Source of the DNA: Rhizobium sp. C1
GTDB lineage: Bacteria > Pseudomonadota > Alphaproteobacteria > Rhizobiales > Rhizobiaceae
NCBI RefSeq assembly: GCF_021026335.1
Contig: NZ_JAJNCY010000010.1
Span: 1-64,000 of the forward strand
DNA: 64,000 nucleotides
Direction of reading: 5' to 3'
Position 1 is the stretch's first letter; each line of letters begins with the position of its first letter. A model generated the notes under the pieces. It was not told where the DNA came from. It saw only the letters and a program-made list of their open reading frames with translations, and ran no database searches. Shown piece after piece: positions 1 through 8,198 of the stretch. The position numbers were made by a program, and so were the translations under genes.

Positions 1-134
1 CATCAGCGCATCCACAAAACTGAACTGCCCAGACCCTCGAACCGACATCGCATCCTCTCCAAACCGCTGCAAACCAAGTGAATCACATCACCCGAATTTT
101 GCAACGGTCCCACAAGGGGGGAGGGAAAGCGGGC

Positions 135-989
135 TCAATCCCGCAGCAGTTCGTTGATGCCCGTCTTCGAGCGCGTGCGCTCGTCAACCGTCTTGACGAT
201 GACGGCGCAGTAGAGGCTCGGACCCGGTTCGCCATTCGGGAAGGGCTTGCCGGGCAGGGTGCCGGCTACGACAACGGAATAGGGCGGCACTTCGCCATAG
301 GTGATCTCGCCCGTGGCGCGGTTGACGATCTTCGTCGACTTGCCGATGAAGACGCCCATGCCGAGCACGGAGCCTTCACGCACGATGCAGCCTTCAACGA
401 CTTCCGAACGGGCGCCGATGAAGCAATTGTCCTCGATGATGGTCGGGCCGGCCTGCAGCGGTTCCAGAACGCCGCCGATGCCGACGCCGCCGGACAGATG
501 CACATGCTTGCCGATCTGCGCACAGGAACCGACTGTCGCCCAGGTGTCGACCATCGTGCCCTCGCCGACATAGGCGCCGAGATTGACAAAGGACGGCATC
601 AGGATCGCGCCGGGGGCGATATAGGCCGAGCGGCGCACGACGCAGTTCGGTACGGCGCGGAAACCGGACTTCTCGAATTCCAGCGCCGACCAGCCGTCGA
701 ACTTGGAGGGGACCTTGTCCCACCAGCTCGACTCGCCCGGTCCGCCCTTGACGATCTCCATTGGGTTCAGGCGGAAGGAAAGGAGCACGGCCTTCTTGAG
801 CCACTGATGCACGGTCCAGGTGCCGTCTTCGCCGCGCGTAGCCACGCGAACCTTGCCGTTGTCCAGGAGGTTCAGCGCTTCGGCGACCGCATCGCGCACT
901 TCTCCACGGGTCGATGTGTTGATGCTGTCGCGGTTGTCAAAGGCGGCTTCGATCGTCTTTTCGAGCCCGGCAAGATCGGCTGCGTGCAT
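135..989 (-). CDS. dapD: 2,3,4,5-tetrahydropyridine-2,6-dicarboxylate N-succinyltransferase
   Basis: This 284-residue cytoplasmic enzyme adds succinyl from succinyl-CoA to tetrahydrodipicolinate in the succinylase branch of lysine and meso-diaminopimelate synthesis. The N-terminal third is helical. Roughly residues 110-215 are a run of hexapeptide repeats (for example [32 protein letters not shown]) that form the left-handed beta helix of the family, followed by the short C-terminal segment. The length matches DapD. The ATG is preceded by AGGA at 8 nt. It diverges from the LOG-family gene at 1102. Identification is secure. Confidence 0.96.
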   Translation of the reverse strand: MHAADLAGLEKTIEAAFDNRDSINTSTRGEVRDAVAEALNLLDNGKVRVATRGEDGTWTVHQWLKKAVLLSFRLNPMEIVKGGPGESSWWDKVPSKFDGWSALEFEKSGFRAVPNCVVRRSAYIAPGAILMPSFVNLGAYVGEGTMVDTWATVGSCAQIGKHVHLSGGVGIGGVLEPLQAGPTIIEDNCFIGARSEVVEGCIVREGSVLGMGVFIGKSTKIVNRATGEITYGEVPPYSVVVAGTLPGKPFPNGEPGPSLYCAVIVKTVDERTRSKTGINELLRD

Positions 990-1101
990 GGGAAATTCCT
1001 TAAACTTCGCTGTCTATCATCGACCGGATCGACATCCGGGATATCGGGCGTCAGTCCTATGCGACGGGGGCTTGCCCGTCAATCTTGAAGAGAGTGCAGC
1101 A

Positions 1102-1977
1102 ATGGCGAATGGCAGCAGGAACGGCAAGGCGAAACAGCAGGAATGGGCGCCGCTGCGCGACAACCGGGAGGACCGCGCCCACACCGAAGCCGTGCCGCTC
1201 ACCGCCCAATCCGCCTCGCCCTCCTATCGGCTGGCCTATGCCGATGACGACTTCCTGTGCCGCCGCGAACTTCGCCCCGTGCGCCTGCAGCTGGAACTGC
1301 TGAAAGCCGGCATGATCCTCGACGAGGCGGGCATCCGCTCCACCGTGGTGCTCTTCGGCGGCGCCCGCATCCCCGAGCCCGGCCGTCCTGCCTGGGCCGC
1401 AAAGAACGAGGTGCAGCGGCAGAATCTCGAAGCCGCATCGGTCTATTACGACGAGGCGCGCAAATTCGCCCGCCTCTGCTCGGAATATTCGGCGGAGTAT
1501 GAACATCGCGAATTTGTCGTCGTCACGGGCGGCGGGCCGGGTGTCATGGAGGCCGGCAATCGCGGTGCGCATGACGTCCATGCGCCGAGCATCGGTCTCA
1601 ACATCGTTCTACCGCACGAGCAGGCGCCGAACCCTTACGTGACGCCGGAACTCAGCCTCAACTTCCACTATTTCGCGATCCGCAAGATGCATTTCATCAT
1701 GCGGGCCAAGGCCGTCGCCGTCTTCCCCGGCGGCTTCGGCACGATGGACGAGCTCTTTGAAACGCTGACACTGATCCAGACGGGACGCATGGAGCGCATC
1801 CCGCTGATCCTCTTCGGCGAAAAATTCTGGCGCAAGATCATCAATTTCGACGCGCTGGCCGACTTCGGCACCATCGCACCAGACGACATCAAGCTGCTCA
1901 ATTTCGTCGAAACGGCAGACGAAGCCTGGGCCATCATCGAACGGCATTACCGTCCCTCGGGCAACGGCGGGGCCTGA
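1102..1977 (+). CDS. LOG family protein (TIGR00730 type, Rossmann fold)
   Basis: This 291-residue protein carries the two family signatures: GGGPGVMEAGNRGA near residue 143 and PGGFGTMDELFE near residue 208. In LOG/YgdH-type enzymes these motifs bind nucleotide, and characterised members hydrolyse nucleoside monophosphates or cytokinin riboside phosphates. The open frame extends upstream to about 820, but the ATG at 1102 behind a GAAGAG ribosome site is the natural start, because the upstream stretch lies inside dapD. A small GGGGC/GCCCC hairpin overlaps the stop codon. It converges with the 5'-nucleotidase. The substrate cannot be told from sequence. Confidence 0.85.
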   Translation: MANGSRNGKAKQQEWAPLRDNREDRAHTEAVPLTAQSASPSYRLAYADDDFLCRRELRPVRLQLELLKAGMILDEAGIRSTVVLFGGARIPEPGRPAWAAKNEVQRQNLEAASVYYDEARKFARLCSEYSAEYEHREFVVVTGGGPGVMEAGNRGAHDVHAPSIGLNIVLPHEQAPNPYVTPELSLNFHYFAIRKMHFIMRAKAVAVFPGGFGTMDELFETLTLIQTGRMERIPLILFGEKFWRKIINFDALADFGTIAPDDIKLLNFVETADEAWAIIERHYRPSGNGGA

Positions 1978-1987
1978 GCCCCCGATC

Positions 1988-2701
1988 CTAGAGCAGGGCC
2001 TTCAAGAAACCCTTGAGGTCATGCGTCATGTAGCCGATATGGGCGTCGTCCTCGCCGGCCTTCTCCCAGGCCTCGACGAAGCCCGTCTCGAAAACTTCCG
2101 GCACGAGCAGAACCGTCTTCATGCCAAGCGCATGCGGAACCAGCAGATTGCGCGGCAGGTCCTCGAACATGGCGGCGCGCGTCGTGTCGATGCGGTGCAT
2201 GGCCATGAACTTGTCATAGGTCTCGCCCGCCGGCTTCGGCACGTAATCGGCCGCGACGATGTCGAAGATGTCGTCGAAATGGTCGAGAATGCCAAGCGCA
2301 CGAGCCGTGTCTTCGGCATGCGCCACCGTCCCGTTCGTCAGGATGAACCGGCGCCCCGGCAGCGCCTTCAGCAGGTCACCCAGTTCCGGATCGGCCGGAA
2401 TCCCGGAATAGTCGATCGCATGGGCCGCTTCCAGAAACGCGCTCGGATCGGCATTGTGATGCAGCATAAGGCCTTTCAGCGTCGTGCCGTGGTCGTGATA
2501 ATAACGCTTCTGCAGCGCCTTCGCCTCCGCGGGCTCCATGCCGAGCAGATTGGCAACGAAAGCCGTCATGTTGCGGTCGATCTGCGCGAAGAGATTGATC
2601 CGGTGCGGATAAAGCGTGTTGTCGAGATCGAACACCCATTCGCGCACATGAGCGAAATCGGCAGGGTTCGGCAGGGAAGGTCTGGGAAGTGTCGCGGTCA
2701 T
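1988..2701 (-). CDS. pyrimidine 5'-nucleotidase, HAD superfamily
   Basis: This is a 237-residue haloacid-dehalogenase-fold hydrolase. Motif I is VFDLDNTLYP, with nucleophile and acid at D25 and D27. Motif II (FILTNG) lies near residue 120, and the late acidic motif is MFEDLPRNL. The DxDNTLYP form with a short alpha-helical cap is typical of the SDT1/PhoMi-like pyrimidine 5'-nucleotidase group, which dephosphorylates UMP/CMP or modified pyrimidine nucleotides. It is transcribed away from the AraC gene's 3' end, 48 bp downstream. Assignment to the subfamily is good; the in vivo substrate is inferred. Confidence 0.85.
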   Translation of the reverse strand: MTATLPRPSLPNPADFAHVREWVFDLDNTLYPHRINLFAQIDRNMTAFVANLLGMEPAEAKALQKRYYHDHGTTLKGLMLHHNADPSAFLEAAHAIDYSGIPADPELGDLLKALPGRRFILTNGTVAHAEDTARALGILDHFDDIFDIVAADYVPKPAGETYDKFMAMHRIDTTRAAMFEDLPRNLLVPHALGMKTVLLVPEVFETGFVEAWEKAGEDDAHIGYMTHDLKGFLKALL

Positions 2702-2749
2702 GGCGGCCTTATGCCACGAGACGAGCCCTCGCGCATCAGCGAAATAAGC

Positions 2750-3622
2750 TCAAGGCGCGGATTTGGTGATCACCATCCGGCTCCAGCCCCCCGGCGTCAT
2801 GCCGAAGGCCTTCTTGAACTGCCGGTTCAGATGGCTCTGGTCCGCAAAGCCGGACGCAGCTGCGACCTCGGCCAGAGGCACGCCTGTGCTGATCAGGCTG
2901 CGGGCAAGGTCCAGCCGCCGCATGGTGAGATACCGGTGAGGACTGGTGCCGCAAAGCGCGCGGAACTGCCGCGCTAGGCTGAAGCGGTCGAGGCCTGACA
3001 GCGCCTCTAGGTCATCGGAGCTGACCGAAGATGCAGCATTCTCGCGGATGTAATCACGAACGCGGTTGATCGCGGCCGTGTCGATCGCGCCGCGGCGCGA
3101 AGCGGGGAAACCGGAATGCCGACAGAGCGCATCCGCCGCCGCCGCGAGGAAGGCATCTCGCTGCAACGGCTCGACTTCGCTGTCCAGATCGGCCAGCAAT
3201 AGGCTCAACGTCTTGCGAAAGTGAGGATCTGTCAGCACCGGATCGCGCACGAAAGGCAGATGCGCGAAGCCGCGCGGGAGGGCCGCCTGCAGCAAGGCCG
3301 GTTCGAGATAGAGCATGCGATAGCTCAGGCCGTCCTCGGTGCCGGCCGCCCCGTCGTGAAGCTCATCGGGATGCAGAACGATGATCTGTCCCGGCATGGA
3401 GGCCCGTCTTGCGCCGCGATAGGTGAAGGTCTGGACGCCGCTGAGCGTAATGCCCAGCGAATAGGTATCGTGGCGATGGGGCGCGTAGCCATTGCCGAAG
3501 AAGCGCGCGCCGATCCGCTCAAGGCCCGATGATGGCGGCGCGATCTCGATTCCGATCTCGCCTGCGCCGTTGCACAAACGTCCAAGACCGTCCAGCATCC
3601 GCTCGTCTAGAAGCATTCCCAT
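2750..3622 (-). CDS. AraC family transcriptional regulator
   Basis: This 290-residue regulator has an N-terminal cupin-like sensing domain (about residues 25-165, with GYAPHRHDTYSLGI and PGQIIVLHPDELHDG). A C-terminal double helix-turn-helix (about 190-285) includes LARQFRALCGTSPHRYL and LNRQFKKAFGMTPGGW. The layout resembles the AraC_binding/HTH_18 amino-acid-export-type regulators. It diverges from the DUF2000 gene with only 36 bp between starts, so the two probably share a control region and the regulator likely controls that partner. The ligand is unknown. Confidence 0.88.
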   Translation of the reverse strand: MGMLLDERMLDGLGRLCNGAGEIGIEIAPPSSGLERIGARFFGNGYAPHRHDTYSLGITLSGVQTFTYRGARRASMPGQIIVLHPDELHDGAAGTEDGLSYRMLYLEPALLQAALPRGFAHLPFVRDPVLTDPHFRKTLSLLLADLDSEVEPLQRDAFLAAAADALCRHSGFPASRRGAIDTAAINRVRDYIRENAASSVSSDDLEALSGLDRFSLARQFRALCGTSPHRYLTMRRLDLARSLISTGVPLAEVAAASGFADQSHLNRQFKKAFGMTPGGWSRMVITKSAP

Positions 3623-3658
3623 CGCATGAGCTTATGCAAGCCGAAAGACGGAGCCAAT

Positions 3659-4066
3659 ATGTTCGAGACCAAAATCGTGATTGTCCTGCGCGACGATCTA
3701 GCCGCCTGGCAGGCGCTGAATGTGACTGCCTTCCTCGCCACGGGGCTTGCGGCGAGCGCGCCCGACCTCATCGGCGAACCCTATGTCGACCGTGACGGCA
3801 ACCGCTATCACGCCATGTCCATCCAGCCGATAATCGTGCTGGCCGCCGATACGGAACTGATGCGCACCATCCATCGGCGCGCGCTGGAGCGCAATGTCGC
3901 TGCCGCCGCCTATGTCGAGGAAATGTTCTCGACGGGCCATGACGCCGCCAATCGTGCCGTGTTCGCTCAATTTGCGCCGGAGGATGCAAAACTGGTTGGT
4001 CTCGCCTTCAGAACGGACAAGAAGATCGCCGACAAGATCACCAAGGGCGCCCGCATGCATCCGTGA
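3659..4066 (+). CDS. DUF2000 domain protein
   Basis: This 135-residue soluble protein matches the DUF2000 pattern: an N-terminal FETKIVIVLRDDLAAWQALNVTAF strand-helix, a central DRDGNRYHAMSIQPIIVL strand and a basic C-terminus. The family has a peptidyl-tRNA-hydrolase-II-like fold but no agreed function. I chose the ATG at 3659 rather than the upstream one at 3626, because GGAG sits about 6 nt before it and conserved sequence begins there. It is divergent from, and paired with, an AraC regulator. Confidence 0.72.
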   Translation: MFETKIVIVLRDDLAAWQALNVTAFLATGLAASAPDLIGEPYVDRDGNRYHAMSIQPIIVLAADTELMRTIHRRALERNVAAAAYVEEMFSTGHDAANRAVFAQFAPEDAKLVGLAFRTDKKIADKITKGARMHP

Positions 4067-4107
4067 AGGTCGGCGGACGCAAGACGCGCCCGCCGAGGAT
4101 GCGGCGG

Positions 4108-4503
4108 TTATGCCGCTCGCGCTTCAAACACCTCCATCGCCGCATTCAGTCCGTTGATCGCCGCCGGCATGCCGCCATAGACGGCCATCTGGAAGATGAC
4201 TTCTGTGATCTCCTTCTCCGATGCACCGGCGGCCAGCGCATGCTCTATATTGATCTTCAGCTGCGGCCCGGTTTGACCGCCGAGCGCGGTCAGTGCCGCG
4301 ACGGTCGCAATCTGGCGGGTCTTGAGGTCGAGCCCTTCGCGGGCATAGAGCCGGCCATAGGCGAATTCGATCAGCGTGTCGGTAAAGCCCGGCACCAGCT
4401 CGTCATAGCGGGCTTCGAGCACGGCGCGGAGTTCCGGGTTCAGGCGGCGGCTCAGCGCCTCGCCCAGGTCCAGCGGGGTTGGCTTGGCTTGGGTCTTGGT
4501 CAT
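4108..4503 (-). CDS. carboxymuconolactone decarboxylase family protein
   Basis: This 131-residue all-helical protein has the CMD fold (LDLKTRQIATVAALTALGGQ, then INIEHALAAGASEKEITEVIFQ and the GGMPAAINGLNAA tail). It has no cysteine at all, so it cannot work through the CxxC peroxidase chemistry of AhpD. It is closer to the decarboxylase or unassigned branch. It overlaps the upstream MerR gene by 4 bp (ATGA), so the two are translationally coupled and share the MerR-type promoter. MerR-CMD operons usually respond to electrophiles or oxidants; that part is inference. Confidence 0.85.
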   Translation of the reverse strand: MTKTQAKPTPLDLGEALSRRLNPELRAVLEARYDELVPGFTDTLIEFAYGRLYAREGLDLKTRQIATVAALTALGGQTGPQLKINIEHALAAGASEKEITEVIFQMAVYGGMPAAINGLNAAMEVFEARAA

Positions 4504-4913
4504 CGGGTCTGGCTCCTTCGGCCGGTGCGCGTGGCCTTTGCCTCATCAGCAAGGTCATGGGCGCGTTCGATGTCGTGATAGTTGGCGATCTTGTAGTCGA
4601 GGAGCTTGAGACAATCCGCGAGCTCCGCGATCCGCGCCTCGACGATCTCGCGCTGCTTCTCCAGCATGAGCCGTCGCGGTGCGGCGGTGGCGTTGCCACG
4701 GGCCCGCATGCCGGCATAGGCCTGCATGTCGGACAGCGGCATCCCCGTCGCCTTCAACGCCTTCAGGAAGTCGATCCAACCCAGAATATCGGGATCATAG
4801 ACCCGCGTGCCCCCGGCATTGCGCCAGGGCGCGGCGATCAGGCCCAGCTTTTCGTAATAGCGGATCGTATCGATGCTGAGCCCGGTGCGTTCCGACAATT
4901 CGCCGATCTTCAT
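4500..4913 (-). CDS. MerR family transcriptional regulator
   Basis: This 137-residue regulator begins with the winged helix-turn-helix MKIGELSERTGLSIDTIRYYEKLGL, followed by the MerR beta-wing and a long coiled coil (about 75-118). Only one cysteine, near residue 101, is available for sensing, and there is no metal-binding C-terminal loop. It is therefore not a classical mercury or copper sensor. It is first gene of a two-gene operon with the CMD protein. Its own promoter contains a perfect 18-bp palindrome in a 19-bp spacer (4949-4979), so autoregulation by DNA distortion is expected. Confidence 0.92.
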   Translation of the reverse strand: MKIGELSERTGLSIDTIRYYEKLGLIAAPWRNAGGTRVYDPDILGWIDFLKALKATGMPLSDMQAYAGMRARGNATAAPRRLMLEKQREIVEARIAELADCLKLLDYKIANYHDIERAHDLADEAKATRTGRRSQTR

Positions 4914-4948
4914 GGCTTTTTCGTCCTCTCAAGCGTTGAGACCCGTCC

Positions 4949-4979
4949 CTGATAGTTTCTGGAGTGCACTCCAGATCAA
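4949..4979 (-). promoter_or_regulatory. MerR-type promoter with palindromic operator in a 19-bp spacer
   Basis: On the minus strand a -35-like TTGATC (plus coordinates 4974-4979) and a -10-like TATCAG (4949-4954) are separated by 19 bp, longer than the usual 17. The perfect palindrome TCTGGAGTG/CACTCCAGA (4958-4975) fills the spacer. This is the classic arrangement in which MerR-family dimers untwist DNA to activate transcription. It lies 36 bp upstream of the MerR start. Confidence 0.8.
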
Positions 4980-5031
4980 GCGGAAAATGCGGAATCGGTC
5001 GCAAAAACTTCAATTGACTTTCGGACCTGAT

Positions 5032-5051
5032 TCAATCAACTGATTGATTGA
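5032..5051. promoter_or_regulatory. probable TetR operator overlapping the tetR start
   Basis: TCAATCA (5032-5038) and TGATTGA (5041-5047) form an inverted repeat with a 2-bp centre, and TGATTGA recurs at 5045-5051, running into the ATG of the TetR gene. An AT-rich dyad at this position would let the repressor block its own transcription and that of the efflux gene behind it. It is assigned by position and symmetry only. Confidence 0.55.
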
Positions 5052-5644
5052 TGACCGAGCCTACGTCGAAATATGCCAGCACAGACACGCGGCGCCGCGA
5101 AATTGCGGCGGCGGTGCGTGCGCTGATCGTCGAGAAGGGAATTGATGGCCTGCGGACCCGCGACGTGGCGGCGCGCGTCGGCATCAACATCGCCACGCTG
5201 CATTATCATGTGCCCAGCAAGGAGGCGCTTCTCGGTCTTGTCGTCGATACCCTGCAGGAGGAATTCGTCGAGCAGGGCGGACGTATCAACCAGATCGCGC
5301 TCGACCCGCTTGGCCGTCTCAAGCTGGAGATCGCGGAATACAAATCTCTCATGGTGCACAAGCCAGATCTGCTTCCGCTGATCGAAGAAATCGGAAAGCG
5401 CGCGCGTCTCGATCCCCTGCTGGAACCGAAAGTGCGCGCCATGCGTATCAACTGGCATCGCCGTTTCGTGACCATTCTGGAGGAAGGTCGCGCGGCGGGA
5501 CAGTTTCGCTCAACGCTCGATCCGGAGGCCGGCGCGCATATCATCATCGGCGCGCTCGTTTCCTTCCAGTACAAACCCAGACATCTGCTGCAGATCTTCG
5601 ATCAGGTGGCCGATGAAATCATTCGATCCGTCGTCGCAGTTTAA
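5051..5644 (+). CDS. TetR/AcrR family transcriptional regulator
   Basis: This is a 197-residue repressor. Residues about 12-58 form the TetR helix-turn-helix (RREIAAAVRALIVEKGIDGLRTRDVAARVGINIATLHYHVPSKEAL, read in parts). The rest is the helical ligand-binding domain, with a TetR_C-like helix near the end. The ATG is used rather than the TTG one codon upstream. It precedes the DHA2 transporter by 15 bp, so it is almost certainly the local repressor of that pump. The inducer is unknown. Confidence 0.9.
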   Translation: MTEPTSKYASTDTRRREIAAAVRALIVEKGIDGLRTRDVAARVGINIATLHYHVPSKEALLGLVVDTLQEEFVEQGGRINQIALDPLGRLKLEIAEYKSLMVHKPDLLPLIEEIGKRARLDPLLEPKVRAMRINWHRRFVTILEEGRAAGQFRSTLDPEAGAHIIIGALVSFQYKPRHLLQIFDQVADEIIRSVVAV

Positions 5645-5659
5645 GAAGAGACACGCTCC

Positions 5660-7153
5660 ATGACATCTGCACCCCCGAACGACCACCAGCCCTATCCGAC
5701 CTACGAAAAGCGCTGGACTGCCATGGCCATCATCCTGATGGCGAGCTTCATGAACCTGCTGGACGTGACCATCGTCAATGTCTCGCTGCCGACGCTGCAG
5801 AAAGACATGGGCGCGAGCTCTTCCGATATCGAATGGGTGGTTGCCGGTTTCATCCTCACCTTCGCGCTGGGTCTTCTGCCCTTCGGCCGCTATGGCGACA
5901 TCGTCGGCAAGAAGCAGATGTTCCTGATCGGCGTCGGCTGTTTCACGACAGCGTCCATCATGTGCGGTCTCGCCCCGAACATCGAGTTCCTGGTGATCGC
6001 CCGCCTTCTGCAGGGCATGGGCGGCGCGGTGATGACGCCGCAGGTGCTCTCGATTGCACAGACGATCTTTCCGCCGCATGAGCGCGCCACGGCATTTTCG
6101 CTCTTCGGCCTGACGGCAGGTCTCGCCTCGGTCATCGGGCCGGTGCTGGGTGGCCTCATCATCGGCGCCGATCTCGGCGGTCTCGCCTGGCGGCCGATCT
6201 TCCTCATGAACGTTCCGATCGGCATCCTGGCGCTCATTCTCGGCGCGAAGTTCATCCCGAAAATCCCCGGCAATCCGGGTATGAAGAACGATTTCGGCGG
6301 CATTCTCATCGTCTCGGCAGCCATGTTCCTGCTGGTCTTCCCGCTGATCGAGGGCCGCAATTATCAATGGGCCACCTGGTGCTTCGCGATGCTTGCCGCC
6401 TCCGCCGTGTTCTTCGTCGCCTTCGTGCTCTGGGAACGGCGCCAGAGCCGCACCGGCGGCCCGCAGCTCCTGCCCGTGGATCTGATGAAAAACCGCAACT
6501 TCATGATCGGCGCGATCATGTCGCTGATCTTCTTCTCGGCCATGCCGCCCTTCTTCCTGATCTTCGCGCTCTATCTGCAATCGGGCTACGGGCTTTCGCC
6601 GCTGTGGTCGGGCATGACGACGCTGCCGTTCTCGGTCGGCGTTCTGGTCGCCTCGATCATTTCGGGCCGTCTTGGCTTCCGCTGGCAGCGCCAGCGCATC
6701 GCAGCCGGTGTCGCGCTGATGTTCGCCGGCATCTTCGCGCTCCGCGTGGTCGTCGGCAGCATTGGCGGCAGTTTGCATTACGGCGTCTTCGTTGCGCCGC
6801 TTCTCGTCGCGGGGATCGGCCTTGGCATCTCGATCTCGTCGCTCTTCCAGACCATCCTGGCGGGCGTACCGGTCAAGGATGCCGGCTCGGGTTCGGGCTC
6901 GCTGCAGGCGATCCAGCAGGCGGGCGGCGCGCTGGGCGTGGCAATCGTCAGCGAGATCTTCTTCCGCGCGCTGACGGCACAGATGGCCTCCGGCGCACAG
7001 CCTGTCGCGGCCTACAGCACGTCGCTGATGACCGCCGTCATCTATAACCTGGTCGCCTATGTTCTGGTGATCCTCGGCGTGCTGATGCTGAAAAACCCGC
7101 CGCGCATCCCCATGCCGGGCGGTGCCCCGGCGGCACCAGTCATGGTGGATTGA
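5660..7153 (+). CDS. DHA2 family MFS multidrug efflux transporter (EmrB/QacA type)
   Basis: This 497-residue inner-membrane protein has about 14 hydrophobic segments. The DHA2 signature near the first helices is MNLLDVTIVNVSLPTLQ. Motif A is LPFGRYGDIVGKKQMF, and motif C is SVIGPVLGGLIIG. It exports drugs or toxic hydrophobic compounds by proton antiport. It is co-transcribed with the TetR gene (15-bp gap, purine-rich ribosome site) and ends just before a strong terminator. No EmrA-type adaptor gene is adjacent, so it may work alone or with a distant partner. Confidence 0.9.
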   Translation: MTSAPPNDHQPYPTYEKRWTAMAIILMASFMNLLDVTIVNVSLPTLQKDMGASSSDIEWVVAGFILTFALGLLPFGRYGDIVGKKQMFLIGVGCFTTASIMCGLAPNIEFLVIARLLQGMGGAVMTPQVLSIAQTIFPPHERATAFSLFGLTAGLASVIGPVLGGLIIGADLGGLAWRPIFLMNVPIGILALILGAKFIPKIPGNPGMKNDFGGILIVSAAMFLLVFPLIEGRNYQWATWCFAMLAASAVFFVAFVLWERRQSRTGGPQLLPVDLMKNRNFMIGAIMSLIFFSAMPPFFLIFALYLQSGYGLSPLWSGMTTLPFSVGVLVASIISGRLGFRWQRQRIAAGVALMFAGIFALRVVVGSIGGSLHYGVFVAPLLVAGIGLGISISSLFQTILAGVPVKDAGSGSGSLQAIQQAGGALGVAIVSEIFFRALTAQMASGAQPVAAYSTSLMTAVIYNLVAYVLVILGVLMLKNPPRIPMPGGAPAAPVMVD

Positions 7154-7177
7154 GAGGGTAGGTGAGGGTTCAAACGG

Positions 7178-7207
7178 AAAAGGCCGCGGAGCAGTCCGCG
7201 GCCTTTT
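7178..7207. terminator. strong bidirectional rho-independent terminator
   Basis: A 13-bp perfect stem (7178-7190 with 7195-7207) closes a GCAG tetraloop. The stem begins AAAA and ends TTTT, so it gives a U-tract in both directions. It separates the convergent efflux gene and argB. Confidence 0.92.
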
Positions 7208-7231
7208 GGTATTCGGTAAGATAGTGTTCCC

Positions 7232-8119
7232 TCAGGGCACGATCAGCGTGCCCGCACCCTGTTCGCTGAAGAGTTCGAGCAGGACGGAATGGCTGGTCTT
7301 GCCGTTCAGGATGACCACGCCCTGCACGCCGGCTTCGATCGCCTCGATACAGGTCTCGACCTTCGGGATCATGCCGCCGGAAATCGTGCCGTCCTTGATG
7401 AGAGCCTTGGCTTCGGCGACCGAGAGTTCCTTGATCAGCTGCTTGTCCTTGTCGAGGACGCCCGGAACGTCAGTGAGGAAGAGCAGGCGCGAGGCATTGA
7501 GCGCACCGGCAATCGCACCGGCAAAGGTGTCGGCATTGATGTTGTAGGTGTTCCCGTCGCGGCCCGGTGCGACCGGGGCGATGACCGGGATCATCTCCGA
7601 CTTGGCGAGCAGGTCGAGCAGCGTACGATCGACCTCGACCACTTCGCCGACGAAGCCGAGATCGAGGATCTTCTCGATGTTCGAATCCGGGTCGATCATG
7701 GTCTTCTTGGCCTTTTCGGCGAAGACCATGTTGCCGTCCTTGCCGCACAGGCCGATCGCCCATTCGCCGGTCTGGTTGATGAGCGCCACGATCTCCTTGT
7801 TGATCGAGCCGGCCAGAACCATTTCGACGATCTCCACCGTCTTCTGGTCGGTGACGCGAAGCCCACCTTCGAAGCGGCTCTCGATGCCCATCTTGGTCAG
7901 CATCGCACCAATCTGCGGGCCGCCGCCATGCACGACGATCGGGTTGACGCCGGATTGCTTCAACAGCGCGATATCGGCGGCAAAAGCCTTGCCGAGCTCC
8001 GCATTGCCCATGGCGTGACCGCCATATTTCACAACGATCGTCTTGTGCTCGTAGCGCTGCATGAAGGGCAGAGCCTGCGCCAGGAGCCTGGCTTGCATTT
8101 CGCTTTCTGTCTCGGACAT
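7232..8119 (-). CDS. argB: acetylglutamate kinase
   Basis: This 295-residue enzyme phosphorylates N-acetylglutamate with ATP, the second step of arginine synthesis. Visible motifs are [12 protein letters not shown] (nucleotide-binding lysine, about residue 28), [15 protein letters not shown] (substrate loop, about 65) and [14 protein letters not shown]. The length is that of the long, arginine-sensitive alphaproteobacterial type. The start is taken as ATG at 8119, because the codon one triplet upstream is TTG. The neighbouring engB, which in many rhizobia sits directly beside argB, is 2.3 kb away here behind an inserted cassette. Confidence 0.96.
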   Translation of the reverse strand: MSETESEMQARLLAQALPFMQRYEHKTIVVKYGGHAMGNAELGKAFAADIALLKQSGVNPIVVHGGGPQIGAMLTKMGIESRFEGGLRVTDQKTVEIVEMVLAGSINKEIVALINQTGEWAIGLCGKDGNMVFAEKAKKTMIDPDSNIEKILDLGFVGEVVEVDRTLLDLLAKSEMIPVIAPVAPGRDGNTYNINADTFAGAIAGALNASRLLFLTDVPGVLDKDKQLIKELSVAEAKALIKDGTISGGMIPKVETCIEAIEAGVQGVVILNGKTSHSVLLELFSEQGAGTLIVP

Positions 8120-8198
8120 CAAATGGCCTCTTGGGAATTGGTCGGCGATTGTTTAGTGTGTTTCCACGGCGATGTGAATAATCCCATGAGGAATATTC

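Noticed and set aside
5510-6778. 422-codon minus-strand frame rich in Asp/Arg/His
   Set aside because: It is antisense to the 14-helix efflux gene; the charged composition is what a membrane protein gives in reverse.
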